Of a DNA stretch of 64,000 nt, positions 27,385-38,077 are shown piece by piece. How positions within the stretch are numbered: the stretch's first letter is position 1; each line of letters starts with the position of its first letter. The translations under genes were made by a program, and so were the position numbers. Source of the DNA: Tepidibacillus_B infernus (GTDB lineage Bacteria; Bacillota; Bacilli; Tepidibacillales; Tepidibacillaceae); NCBI RefSeq assembly GCF_048898065.1, contig NZ_JBLWFI010000001.1, forward strand, positions 1,914,155-1,978,154, given 5' to 3'. The notes beneath the pieces were generated by a model. It worked only from the letters and a program-made list of their open reading frames with translations, was not told where the DNA came from and made no database searches.

Positions 27385-27490
27385 GAATCGTGTGTTGCAT
27401 AAGCAAGCGACTTTCAGTAGTGCCTTTCCCTCTTTACGTTTTAATCGAGGAAAGGCGCGAATGACGGAGCAGCGTTGCAATACACGATTC
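27385..27490. repeat. Palindromic repeat family, full copy D2
   Basis: 106 bp with 15-bp arms GAATCGTGTGTTGCA / TGCAATACACGATTC. The minus-strand core carries GCTCCGTCATTCG and CTGAAAGTCGC followed by GCTTATG, matching copy A at 55191 in order and spacing, though the arms differ in sequence. The element overlaps the argF stop codon by 2 bp. Predicted ORFs on both strands here are a by-product of the palindrome. Confidence 0.75.
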
Positions 27491-28451
27491 ACCTAATGAA
27501 AGCTGTTAAAATAGCTTTGTGAGCATGTAATCGATTCTCTGCCTCATCAAAAACAACAGAATTTGGGCCTTCAATGACCTCATCAGTTACTTCTTCTCCT
27601 CGATGGGCAGGTAAACAATGCATGAAAAGATGATCCTTTTCTGCTGCTTTTAATAACTGAGAGTTGACTTGAAAACCTTTAAAGTGTTCTAATCGAAGCC
27701 GTGTTTCTTGTTCTTGCCCCATACTGGTCCAAACATCAGTATAGATGATATCAGCCCCGATTACCGCTACTTGAGGGTCATTGATCACCTCTAGTTTTCC
27801 CCCATGGCGATTGGCTTCTTCCTTTGCCAATTGAATCACTTTGGCATTAGGTTCATACCCTTTTGGACTTGCCACTACCACATCCATTCCCAGTTTAGTC
27901 CCAGTAATCATCAAAGAGTGTGCCACATTGTTCCCATCCCCGATATAGACTAACTTTAATCCCTGCCATTTTTTCTTATGTTCATAGATCGTCATAAAAT
28001 CAGCAATCGCTTGTGTGGGATGGAAAAGATCAGATAGACCATTAATGATTGGGATTGTAGAATATCTTGCCATCTCAATCAGTTTTTGTTGTGAATCAGT
28101 CCTCATCATGATCCCATCCACATAGCGTGATAAGACTCGGGCTGTATCGGCGATGGTTTCCCCACGGCCAAGCTGAATATCCTGTTTACTTAAGAATAGT
28201 GGATAACCACCAAGCTGAACCATTCCTACCTCAAAAGAGACCCTTGTGCGCGTAGAGGATTTTTCAAAGATCATTCCTAATGTTTTTCCAGCAAGGGGTT
28301 TAAAAGGAACCCCTTTTTTCAACTTCTCCTTTAAATCGATGCCAAGTAAAATAAAATATTCTATTTCTTCCTTTGAAAAATCGGCTAAGGTTAAAAAGTC
28401 CCTCCCATTAAAATCAAAAGGTTGTTGATCTTCTATTTTGGCGATACTCAT
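27489..28451 (-). CDS. argF: Ornithine carbamoyltransferase
   Basis: A 320-residue enzyme making citrulline. The carbamoyl-phosphate loop SSTRTRVSFE is at about residues 65-74 and the ornithine-side motif MHCLPAHRGEEV near residue 275. A GGAGAGG site precedes the ATG, which lies inside the carB end (38-nt overlap). The stop codon touches a palindromic repeat. Confidence 0.97.
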   Translation of the reverse strand: MSIAKIEDQQPFDFNGRDFLTLADFSKEEIEYFILLGIDLKEKLKKGVPFKPLAGKTLGMIFEKSSTRTRVSFEVGMVQLGGYPLFLSKQDIQLGRGETIADTARVLSRYVDGIMMRTDSQQKLIEMARYSTIPIINGLSDLFHPTQAIADFMTIYEHKKKWQGLKLVYIGDGNNVAHSLMITGTKLGMDVVVASPKGYEPNAKVIQLAKEEANRHGGKLEVINDPQVAVIGADIIYTDVWTSMGQEQETRLRLEHFKGFQVNSQLLKAAEKDHLFMHCLPAHRGEEVTDEVIEGPNSVVFDEAENRLHAHKAILTAFIR

Positions 28452-31332
28452 AAGGTTCCTCTCCTCTCATTGTTCCTTTTGTACGATATTCTGTCAATGT
28501 TCTAGGTTGGAGAAGACGAGAGTCAGGATTTGGACTCACCTTTGCTAATGCTTCTTCTAATGTCCAACCTAAGCTTAAGATTTCCCCAGTTGATTTCATT
28601 TCAGGCCCAAGTGAATCAGTTAGACCTGGTAATTTACGATTAGAAAAAACAGGGGCTTTCACTGTATAAAAAGGATTTTCCGAAAGTACTCCTAGCGGAT
28701 AAGGTAATTGCTTTAAACGTTTTCCCAATTGGACTTGGGTTGCAATTTGGATCATCGGAATCCCTGTAACTTTGCTGATGACAGGTATGGTTCGCGATGC
28801 CCTTGGATTTACCTCCAAAACATAGATATGGTTGCCATCGACAATCATTTGAATGTTGACTAAACCAATGAAGTTTCCATGCTTTAATACCTTTTCTGCC
28901 GCTTCAATCACTTTCTTTTTTTGAATCGTCGTCAAAGAAAAGGGTGGTAATACAGCCGTACTATCTCCCGAATGAATGCCTGCTGGTTCCAGATGTTCCA
29001 TGATCGCTGGAATGATCCAATCTTCTCCATCAGAAACAGCATCTACCTCTACCTCTTTCCCTGAAATATAGCGATCGATTAGTAAAGGATAGAAAGATTG
29101 GTCAGATAAAGAGAAAGTTAATTGATCTAAATAATGTTCCAGTTTCTGTTGATTCTCAATGACTCTCATCCATTGCCCACCGATCACATAGGAAGGACGA
29201 ATTAAAATAGGATAACCAATTTCGGTCACAGCAGGAAGGAGTTCTTCCATTTTCCAAACGATCTGCCCAGGGATGGGTTCAATCCCTGCATGAAACAAAA
29301 ATTGATTAAACTGTTCTCGATCCTCCATTTGATCAATCGTTGCAATTGGAGTTCCTAGTAAGGGAAAATAAGGTTCAAGTTGCTTAGCTAATTTTAGCCC
29401 TGTTTGCCCACCAACTTGATAAACAACGCCATCCACCTGTTCTTTTTCCAAAATTGGTAACACATCTTCCAATGTTAAAGGTTCCATATAAAGGCGGCTA
29501 GACATATGATAATCGGTGCTTACCGTTTCAGGATTATCGTTAATCATAATAGATTGAATTCCCTCTTGTTCTAATGTCAGAGCCGTATGAACAGCACAAT
29601 AGTCAAATTCTATTCCTTGGCCAATTCGTATCGGACCTGAACCAATCACCGCCACCTTTTTTCCTTGAAGAGGGGATTCGTCGTCTGTTCCTAACCTACT
29701 AGAATAAAAATAGGGGGTTTTTGCTTCAAATTCCCCTGCACAGGTATCGACAGACTTATAGCTTGGTAGAATGTTATGTTGTTTCCATAGGCTCCATAGT
29801 TCAGCATCGGAAAGGTTAATCCCTTTAGCCAACAATTGGTCAGAGATTCCTTTTCTTTTCAATGTTTTCAATCGTTCAAGGTTCACTTCAACTTGATTCT
29901 TTTTCCAATCGTTTATTTCTAACTCCATCTCCACCATTTTCTTAAACTTATGAAGAAAGAAAGGATGAATATTGGACCAACGATGGATCGTTTGCATACT
30001 TATTCCTCGATGAAACGCTTCTGCAATCAGAAAAATTCTCTGATCATCTGCCTGTGTAATCCCTTTTTCTAATTGTTCGTCAGACCATGTTACATAGGTT
30101 TCATCAAGTAAACCAACTTTTCCAATTTCTAAGGCACGAATCGCTTTGTAAAAGGCTCCTTCAAAGGTTCGATCAATCGTCATCACTTCCCCTGTTGCTT
30201 TCATTTGTGTTCCCAATTGACGATGAATATAAGGAAACTTATCAAAAGGCCATCTAGGGAATTTAATCACGACATAATCTAATGCCGGTTCAAAGCTAGC
30301 ATAAGTATGTTGTGTGATCGGATTTTTAATTTCATAAAGAGAATAACCTAAGGCCAATTTGGTGGCAATCCTTGCAATGGGATAACCTGATGCCTTCGAT
30401 GCCAAAGCACTAGAACGGCTAACACGAGGGTTGACTTCGATGATATAGTATTGTTCTCCATCTGGATGCAATGCAAATTGAATATTACATCCCCCAATGA
30501 TTTCTAACGTCTCTATCACTTTTAATGAGACTGTCCGAAGCATCTGATATTCCCGATCATTTAAAGTTTGCGATGGGGCGATCACAATGCTATCCCCTGT
30601 ATGAATCCCCATTGGGTCAATATTTTCCATATTGCAAACAATGATGCTATTCCCTTCTTGGTCTCGCATCACTTCATATTCAATTTCTTTCCAACCTAGT
30701 AAACTCTTATCTACCTGAATTTGATGAATAGGACTTTCTTCGATTCCCCTTGTGGCCACCTTACGCAATTCTTCCTCTGTCTCTGCTTTCCCTCCACCTG
30801 TTCCTCCTAATGTATAAGCGGGGCGAACAATCACAGGAAAACCAATTTCTTTGGCAAAATTCACTGCCTCTTCTACATCACCCGTAATGATGCTCTCTGG
30901 GATCGGTTCACCGATTTTCTCCATCGTCTGTTTAAAAAGCTCTCGATCCTCCCCTTTTTGAATCGAGGTAATTGTGGTTCCAAGCAAAGGGACTTGATAC
31001 TTCGTTAAGACTCCTGCTTTTTCAAGCTCTATGGCAAGATTAAGGCCTGTTTGCCCACCTAAAGTGGCTAACAAGCCATCTGGTCTTTCGCGTTCTATAA
31101 TTTTTGTTACCGACTCTACACTAAGTGGTTCAAAATAAACATAATCTGCAATTTCCTGATCGGTCATGATCGTTGCTGGGTTATTATTTACCAGTACAAT
31201 TTCAATTCCTTCTTCTTTTAAAGCCATACAGGCTTGTGTACCTGCATAATCAAATTCAGCTGCTTGCCCAATCACAATAGGGCCAGAACCAATAACTAAT
31301 ATTTTGCGATAGTTTTTACGAGATTTGGGCAT
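28414..31332 (-). CDS. carB: Carbamoyl-phosphate synthase large chain, arginine-type
   Basis: A 972-residue enzyme with two ATP-grasp halves (about residues 1-395 and 545-915) around an oligomerisation domain. GGTGGGKAETEEEL marks the first ATP site and GSGPIRIGQGIEFDY the start of the second half. The family is usually 1030-1075 residues. Here the C-terminal allosteric MGS-like domain is nearly gone: only about 30 low-complexity residues follow the STGEILSLG motif. Being in the arginine operon, it probably serves citrulline synthesis rather than pyrimidines. It overlaps carA by 17 nt and argF by 38 nt. Confidence 0.95.
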   Translation of the reverse strand: MPKSRKNYRKILVIGSGPIVIGQAAEFDYAGTQACMALKEEGIEIVLVNNNPATIMTDQEIADYVYFEPLSVESVTKIIERERPDGLLATLGGQTGLNLAIELEKAGVLTKYQVPLLGTTITSIQKGEDRELFKQTMEKIGEPIPESIITGDVEEAVNFAKEIGFPVIVRPAYTLGGTGGGKAETEEELRKVATRGIEESPIHQIQVDKSLLGWKEIEYEVMRDQEGNSIIVCNMENIDPMGIHTGDSIVIAPSQTLNDREYQMLRTVSLKVIETLEIIGGCNIQFALHPDGEQYYIIEVNPRVSRSSALASKASGYPIARIATKLALGYSLYEIKNPITQHTYASFEPALDYVVIKFPRWPFDKFPYIHRQLGTQMKATGEVMTIDRTFEGAFYKAIRALEIGKVGLLDETYVTWSDEQLEKGITQADDQRIFLIAEAFHRGISMQTIHRWSNIHPFFLHKFKKMVEMELEINDWKKNQVEVNLERLKTLKRKGISDQLLAKGINLSDAELWSLWKQHNILPSYKSVDTCAGEFEAKTPYFYSSRLGTDDESPLQGKKVAVIGSGPIRIGQGIEFDYCAVHTALTLEQEGIQSIMINDNPETVSTDYHMSSRLYMEPLTLEDVLPILEKEQVDGVVYQVGGQTGLKLAKQLEPYFPLLGTPIATIDQMEDREQFNQFLFHAGIEPIPGQIVWKMEELLPAVTEIGYPILIRPSYVIGGQWMRVIENQQKLEHYLDQLTFSLSDQSFYPLLIDRYISGKEVEVDAVSDGEDWIIPAIMEHLEPAGIHSGDSTAVLPPFSLTTIQKKKVIEAAEKVLKHGNFIGLVNIQMIVDGNHIYVLEVNPRASRTIPVISKVTGIPMIQIATQVQLGKRLKQLPYPLGVLSENPFYTVKAPVFSNRKLPGLTDSLGPEMKSTGEILSLGWTLEEALAKVSPNPDSRLLQPRTLTEYRTKGTMRGEEPYEYRQNRRSTTF

Positions 31333-32446
31333 ATTGTTTAACTCCTTTTTCTACGCTACATAGCTGAACAAATGTCTTAAAGATCTCGAAAGCCTCAATC
31401 GGCCCTGGATGTGCTTCTGGATGGAATTGCACGGATTGAATTGGGAGAAAACGATGCTTCATCCCTTCTACAGATTGGTCATTCACATTTTGATGGGTCA
31501 CAACAAAATCTGTCTTCTTTAGTGATTCATCATTTACTACATAACCATGATTCTGTGAAGTCATCCATACTTGATTCGTTTCAAGGTTAATCACTGGGTG
31601 ATTTACACCACGATGACCAAATGGCAATTTTTCTGTATCTGCCCCAAAAGAAAGTGCTAGTAACTGATGGCCTAAACAGATGCCAAGGGTTGGAAAAGAA
31701 GTGACCAATTTTTTAATCTCAGGTAATAATGGAGTAAGCTCTTTTGGATCCCCTGGTCCATTAGATAAAAGAATTCCATCTGGATTTAATTTCAAGATTT
31801 CCTTTACTGGATAGTTGTAGGGAACCACTGTCACGCTACATCCTAAACTTTTCAACGAATCAATAATCGAAAATTTTGCCCCATAATCGATTACCACCAC
31901 ATGTGGACCTTGGTTCGGGTAAAAAAGGGGAATTCTCGTACTCACCTGATCTACTAAAGGAAGTAGATTAATTCTTGAAAATTGCTGATCGTCTTGTTCT
32001 TGTAGCTCCAGTTTTCTTTTCCAATCAGCCAATAAAGAGGAATCCAAGGTCTTGCTGATCATCCCCCTTAAAGAGCCATGTTTGCGGATCAGCTTTGTTA
32101 ATTCTCTAGTATCAATCCCTGATAAACCAGGAATCTGATATTTCGCTAAAACCTGTTCAAAGGTTTGGTTATATTGAGGGTGGCTAGGTTCTTTACATAA
32201 CTCAGCAACGATCACTCCAGCAACCTGAGGACGGATGCTTTGGTCATCGATGGTATTAATTCCATAATTACCGATTAAGGGATAGGTAAAATTGACAATT
32301 TGCCCTGCATAGGAAGGGTCAGTAATCACTTCTTGGTACCCTGTCATTCCGGTTTGGAACACCACTTCGCCACTTTGCTCTACCTCTGCTCCAAACCATT
32401 CCCCTTCAAACCAATCTCCTGTCTCTAAGAAAAGATAACCCTTCAT
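31316..32446 (-). CDS. carA: Carbamoyl-phosphate synthase small chain (glutaminase)
   Basis: A 376-residue class I glutamine amidotransferase subunit. The nucleophile Cys lies in LGICLGHQLLAL, and the His/Glu pair in SVQFHPEAHPGP. The N-terminal CPSase domain has GMTGYQEVITDPSYAGQIV. It supplies ammonia to CarB. Its gene lies 13 nt beyond argD. Confidence 0.97.
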   Translation of the reverse strand: MKGYLFLETGDWFEGEWFGAEVEQSGEVVFQTGMTGYQEVITDPSYAGQIVNFTYPLIGNYGINTIDDQSIRPQVAGVIVAELCKEPSHPQYNQTFEQVLAKYQIPGLSGIDTRELTKLIRKHGSLRGMISKTLDSSLLADWKRKLELQEQDDQQFSRINLLPLVDQVSTRIPLFYPNQGPHVVVIDYGAKFSIIDSLKSLGCSVTVVPYNYPVKEILKLNPDGILLSNGPGDPKELTPLLPEIKKLVTSFPTLGICLGHQLLALSFGADTEKLPFGHRGVNHPVINLETNQVWMTSQNHGYVVNDESLKKTDFVVTHQNVNDQSVEGMKHRFLPIQSVQFHPEAHPGPIEAFEIFKTFVQLCSVEKGVKQYAQIS

Positions 32447-32459
32447 TCATTTCACCTCC

Positions 32460-33629
32460 TCATTTTTGCCAAGCCTCAATGCTGCTGATTAAGCGGTCAA
32501 TCCCTTGTTCCACTTCTTCTTTACTAATATTTAATGGGGGTAATAATCTGAGTACATTTGGTCCTGCTGTAAGGACTAGCAACCCTTGCTCCTTCGCCAA
32601 TCCAACTAATGGGGCAACAGGTTTTTTCCACTCAATACCAATCATTAAACCTTTCCCTCTTACTTCAACATAATCAGGGTATTTTTTTAATTTTTTTTGT
32701 AGCTGTTCTTTTAAATCATCCCCAATCTCTTTAACATGGGAAAGGATTTCCTTTTTTTGTAGTGTTTCAATGGTTGCCAATGCAGCCGTTGTTACAATAA
32801 AATTTCCACCAAAAGTAGAACCATGGCTTCCAAGAGAAAAAGCTTCTTTCGTTTTCTCGCTCCCGAGCATGGCGCCAATTGGAAAACCACTGCCTAATCC
32901 TTTTGCTAAGGTAATAACATCAGGTTTGATTGGATAATTTTGGAATCCAAACCACTCTCCTGTTCTTCCCATTCCTGTTTGTACTTCATCAACCATCAAT
33001 AAAATGTCATGTTCTTTTGCTACTTGTTCCAGATGGCTTAACCAAATAGGGTCGGCTTGATAAATCCCACCTTCTCCTTGGATCACTTCCAGCATAACCG
33101 CCGCTGTTTCATGGGTGACTGCCTTATCAAACGCTTCTATATCTCCATAGGGAATCGTCACAAAGCCATAAGGCAATGGATCAAAACCATCCTTTACCTT
33201 CATTTGCCCTGTAGCCGTCAATGTGGCTAAAGTTCTGCCGTGAAAGGATTGTTGAAAAGTAATGATTTGATACCTTTGTCTATTTTTTACTTTTTGTTGG
33301 TAACGTCTAGCCAATTTAATGGCTGCTTCATTTGCCTCAGCACCACTATTCCCAAAGAAAACATAATCTAGCCCACTTATTTCGGTTAATTTCTTAGCCA
33401 ATTCCATCTGGGGTGAAATCGTAAATAAATTCGATGTATGCCAGATTTGGTCTAGCTGTTCAATGACTTTTTTCTTTACTTCCTCTGGAACATGGCCTAG
33501 TAGGTTGACGCCAATCCCCGAAGTAAAATCTAAATAACTATTTCCTTTTTCATCCCAAACCCAGCACCCCTTTCCTTTTACAGGGCGAATCATTCCTTCC
33601 GGATAAGTAGGAAAAACTGCACTCATCAA
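32460..33629 (-). CDS. argD: Acetylornithine aminotransferase
   Basis: A 389-residue class III PLP aminotransferase. The Schiff-base lysine is in TLAKGLGSGFPIGA, the cofactor-binding Asp in LMVDEVQTGMGRTG. It starts 4 nt inside the end of argB. The enzyme converts N-acetylglutamate semialdehyde to N-acetylornithine, between ArgC and ArgJ. Confidence 0.96.
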   Translation of the reverse strand: MMSAVFPTYPEGMIRPVKGKGCWVWDEKGNSYLDFTSGIGVNLLGHVPEEVKKKVIEQLDQIWHTSNLFTISPQMELAKKLTEISGLDYVFFGNSGAEANEAAIKLARRYQQKVKNRQRYQIITFQQSFHGRTLATLTATGQMKVKDGFDPLPYGFVTIPYGDIEAFDKAVTHETAAVMLEVIQGEGGIYQADPIWLSHLEQVAKEHDILLMVDEVQTGMGRTGEWFGFQNYPIKPDVITLAKGLGSGFPIGAMLGSEKTKEAFSLGSHGSTFGGNFIVTTAALATIETLQKKEILSHVKEIGDDLKEQLQKKLKKYPDYVEVRGKGLMIGIEWKKPVAPLVGLAKEQGLLVLTAGPNVLRLLPPLNISKEEVEQGIDRLISSIEAWQK

Positions 33630-34448
33630 CCAACCGCTCCTCTCGCTTTATAGATTTTTGTTCCGACTAACTGATGGTCAATCACTTTAGTCAAAATCCC
33701 TTTTTCTCGCCCATCCAAGATATAAACTTCATCAATCCCATGATCTAAACATTGTAAAGCGGCCTCCACCTTGGGAATCATACCACCTAATACATGTTGT
33801 TCTGTAATCAAGTGATCGATTTCTTCTCTTGTTAAAAGATGAAGGACTTTCCGCTTTCCTTTTACCGTTTGATAGATTCCAGGAATATCTGAGACCATCA
33901 ATAGCTTTGAAGCGTTTAGTTGAGTAGCGATTGCTTGCGCTACAGTATCTGCATTGATATTATAAATCTGTCCTTTTTGATCCATTCCTAACGGACTAAT
34001 GACAGGAATCGTATTTTGGAATTGTAACTGACTGAACAAGTGGCAGGAAATTTGTTTTATTTTCCCTACATAGCCTAATTGAGGGTCTAATGGCTCTACT
34101 TCAATCATATGTTGATCAATTCCACTTAAGCCTATGGCATTACCGCCAGCCATTTGAATCCTTTTGACAATCTCTTTGTTTTCTTTTCCATTTAACACCA
34201 TTTGCACCACTTCTAAGGTTACCCCATCTGTTACCCTTAACCCATTGATGAAAGAAGAAGTAATCCCTAGCTTTGCAAGCATTTGGTTAATGGCAGGGCC
34301 ACCACCATGTACGATAACAGGAAACCAGCCTTGGTCGATCAGTTTGACTAACTCCTGATAAAACTCAGCAGATAACTCTCCTAACACACTTCCACCAATT
34401 TTAATCACAATGACTTGTTTTGCATCTAGGGCATGTTCGGAATAAAGA

Positions 34449-35675
<1,227 letters not shown>

Positions 35676-35763
35676 TCTCCATCCCCCTTTCTTTTACCTC
35701 TACCCTTTAAGATAACCCCTATCCCATTATAAAAATGAAAAGAAAGTAATACTATGTTTGTTC

Positions 35764-36816
35764 TCACGGATAGATAGGAACAAACCTCAATCCTAACTCC
35801 TGTTCCCAACCCATCATCAGATTTAAATTTTGAACCGCTTGCCCTGCGGCTCCTTTCATTAAATTATCAATGGCTGAAAAAAGAATCAGTCTTTTGGTCC
35901 GTTGATCTAAGAAAATCCCAATATCACAATAATTGGAACCAACCACTTGTTTAGTTTCAGGGTATTCCCCGCTAGGACGAACGCGGATAAAAGGTTGGTT
36001 ACCATAATCTTCTACGTAATATTGAACCAATTCTTCTTCTTTATATTCCTTTTCAAGGTCTAGATAAATCGTTGACAAGATTCCTCTTGTGATCGGTAGT
36101 AAATGGGTCATCATTTGTACCGTAACCTGATGGCCACTGAGATCAGTTAATATTTGTTCAACTTCAGGAATATGCTGATGCCTCCCCACTTTATATGCTT
36201 TAAAATTATCGTTGACTTCTGAAAAGTGGGTGTTTCGCGAATAACCCCGACCAGCTCCTGACACCCCTGATTTGGCATCAATAATCACCGATTTAATCGG
36301 CAACTTCCTTCTATATAATGGAGCTAAGGCTAATAAAATACTTGTAGCATAACATCCTGGATTGGCAATATAATTGGCTTCCTTAATCTCTTTCGGAAAC
36401 ACTTCAGATAACCCATAAACCGCTTGTTGCAAAAGAGATGAATCAGCTGCCTCTAGATGGTACCAATGCTCATACTGTATTGGCTCTTTTAAACGCAAAT
36501 CCCCAGAAAGATCGATCACTTTAAATCCTGCCTCAAGAAATTGGGCACCAAGTTCTTTACTTACCCCAGAAGGAGTAGCTAGAAAAACCACATCATTTTC
36601 TTTTTTGAGTTCAACTATTTTCTCTATGGTAAGATCAGATAATTTTTCAATCGGTGACTCCAAGAGATGACGTAAATGAGGATAGATTCTGTCGATCGAT
36701 TCACCCTCTTGACTATGTACATACAAGTGGTGAATATTTACTTTGGGGTGCTGTAATAAGATTCGAATCAGTTCTACCCCACTATAGCCACTTGCCCCAA
36801 CCACGATCACATTCAA
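35764..36816 (-). CDS. argC: N-acetyl-gamma-glutamyl-phosphate reductase
   Basis: About 350 residues, with the NADP loop VVGASGYSGVELIR at the N-terminus, active-site Cys in NPGCYATSI and the conserved VSGAGRG. The first in-frame ATG (36825) directly abuts the GGGAGG site, leaving no spacer. The TTG at 36816 has a 9-nt spacer and gives the same N-terminus as B. subtilis ArgC, so I favour it. First gene of the arginine series. Confidence 0.93.
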   Translation of the reverse strand: MNVIVVGASGYSGVELIRILLQHPKVNIHHLYVHSQEGESIDRIYPHLRHLLESPIEKLSDLTIEKIVELKKENDVVFLATPSGVSKELGAQFLEAGFKVIDLSGDLRLKEPIQYEHWYHLEAADSSLLQQAVYGLSEVFPKEIKEANYIANPGCYATSILLALAPLYRRKLPIKSVIIDAKSGVSGAGRGYSRNTHFSEVNDNFKAYKVGRHQHIPEVEQILTDLSGHQVTVQMMTHLLPITRGILSTIYLDLEKEYKEEELVQYYVEDYGNQPFIRVRPSGEYPETKQVVGSNYCDIGIFLDQRTKRLILFSAIDNLMKGAAGQAVQNLNLMMGWEQELGLRFVPIYP

Positions 36817-36852
36817 TTCATCCATCCTCCCTGATAAATATTTATAAATATC

Positions 36853-36890
36853 TTTGAATTATTATACATCCGTATTTTTATAAATTCAAT
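36853..36890 (-). promoter_or_regulatory. argC promoter overlapped by paired ARG boxes
   Basis: Minus-strand -35 TTGAAT (36884-36889), 17-nt spacer, -10 TATAAT (36861-36866). The 18-mer at 36853-36870 matches the B. subtilis ARG box at about 14 of 18 positions and covers the -10. A weaker 18-mer at 36873-36890 covers the -35. The 2-bp gap equals that of paired ARG boxes. ArgR/AhrC repression by arginine is inferred. Confidence 0.7.
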
Positions 36891-36965
36891 TGTTTTTTTA
36901 TACAAAGCTTGGCCTTTTTAATAAGTTTGTTCACGCTACACAGCTAAAGCTGTTAGTCGTACTAT

Positions 36966-36992
36966 GTCGCTGCTTATGGAATATACAAAACC
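36966..36992. repeat. Palindromic repeat family, right-end fragment E
   Basis: GTCGCTGCTTATGGAATATA plus ACAAAACC matches the right end of copy A at 55191-55294 with few differences. No left half is seen. It lies immediately beyond the hyp-operon terminator. Confidence 0.55.
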
Positions 36993-37040
36993 AAAAAAAG
37001 GTTGAAATTTGCAAGAAACTCGTTTCTTGCAATTTCAACC
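36993..37040 (-). terminator. Terminator of the hydrogenase operon
   Basis: Minus-strand stem of about 18 bp, GGTTGAAATT and GCAAGAAA pairing with TTTCTTGC and AATTTCAACC (one bulge), followed by seven Ts. It lies 20 nt after the hypE stop. Confidence 0.8.
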
Positions 37041-37058
37041 ATATTAGAGATATTCGAA

Positions 37059-38075
37059 CTAACAGATTCTTGGTAGAAGCATACCAGATAAGCGGTCTAG
37101 ACGCCGGGTGCTTCCAAGCGGCGTTCTAAGAAAAAGTCTTCCTTTTCCTTTTCCTTTGCCTTTCACTATCACCTTGCCTATCACTTTGGCTTCTTTTCCT
37201 ATTTCATATTGATGTAAAATGGAAAGAACTTTTTCCTCATCCTCTTTTCCTACAATAAAAATGACCTTCCCTTCATTTGCCAAATAAAATGGTTCATAAC
37301 CAAGGATATCGCAGGCCCCTTGTACTTCTCTTCGTACAGGAAGGAGCATTTCATCGATTTCCATCGTGACGTTAAAGTCTTCACATATCTCCACAAGTGT
37401 TGTAGCCAGACCACCTCGAGTGGGATCTCTCATGATCCGAACATGATTGACTGCTTGTAAAACCTCTGCAATCATATGGTTTAACGTAACACAATCACTT
37501 TGAACTTCTGTTTGAATTCCTAAGTCTCCTCGAGCAGAAAGGATAGCAATCCCATGATCTCCTATTGTTCCACTAATTACAATCGAATCCCCTTCTTGCA
37601 TCGATTCAGGTTTTACCGTATGATGTTCGTCAATCCAACCGATCCCTGTTGTATTGATATAGAGTCCATCTGCACTTCCTTTTTCAACTACTTTTGTATC
37701 CCCAGCTACGATTCTTACATCTGCTTTTTTCGCTTCTTCTACCATCGACTGAACGATTTTTTTCAGATCAACAATCGGAAAGCCTTCTTCGATGATAAAA
37801 CTAGTAGTAAGAAACTTTGGTGTCGCTCCACTTACTGCTAAATCGTTTACAGTTCCTGTAACGGCTAACTTCCCAATATCTCCACCTGGGAAAAAGAGAG
37901 GTTTAATGACAAAACTATCTGTGGAAATGGCAATCCTTGAATGTGCTATAGAAAGAATGGCTGCATCCAATTTCGCTTGTTCTTGATGACCAAAGGTATC
38001 TACAAATACTTCCTGAATCAGTTGGTGGGCTAATTCTCCCCCATCCCCGTGGGCTAAGCTGATTCGATCATTCAT
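37059..38075 (-). CDS. hypE: Hydrogenase maturation protein HypE
   Basis: A 338-residue PurM/ThiL-like ATPase that dehydrates the thiocarboxamide on its own C-terminal Cys to thiocyanate, the source of the Fe-bound cyanide ligands. It ends in the required LLPRIC. The conserved RDPTRGGLATTLVEI and NDLAVSGATP are present. A GAGGAA site precedes the ATG, 2 nt after hypD. Last gene of the operon. Confidence 0.97.
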   Translation of the reverse strand: MNDRISLAHGDGGELAHQLIQEVFVDTFGHQEQAKLDAAILSIAHSRIAISTDSFVIKPLFFPGGDIGKLAVTGTVNDLAVSGATPKFLTTSFIIEEGFPIVDLKKIVQSMVEEAKKADVRIVAGDTKVVEKGSADGLYINTTGIGWIDEHHTVKPESMQEGDSIVISGTIGDHGIAILSARGDLGIQTEVQSDCVTLNHMIAEVLQAVNHVRIMRDPTRGGLATTLVEICEDFNVTMEIDEMLLPVRREVQGACDILGYEPFYLANEGKVIFIVGKEDEEKVLSILHQYEIGKEAKVIGKVIVKGKGKGKGRLFLRTPLGSTRRLDRLSGMLLPRIC

Positions 38076-38077
38076 AA

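Noticed and set aside
27304..27496. Two overlapping 60-residue ORFs on opposite strands between argF and argG
   Set aside because: They run through the palindromic repeats, which give mirror-image open frames. No ribosome-binding sites.
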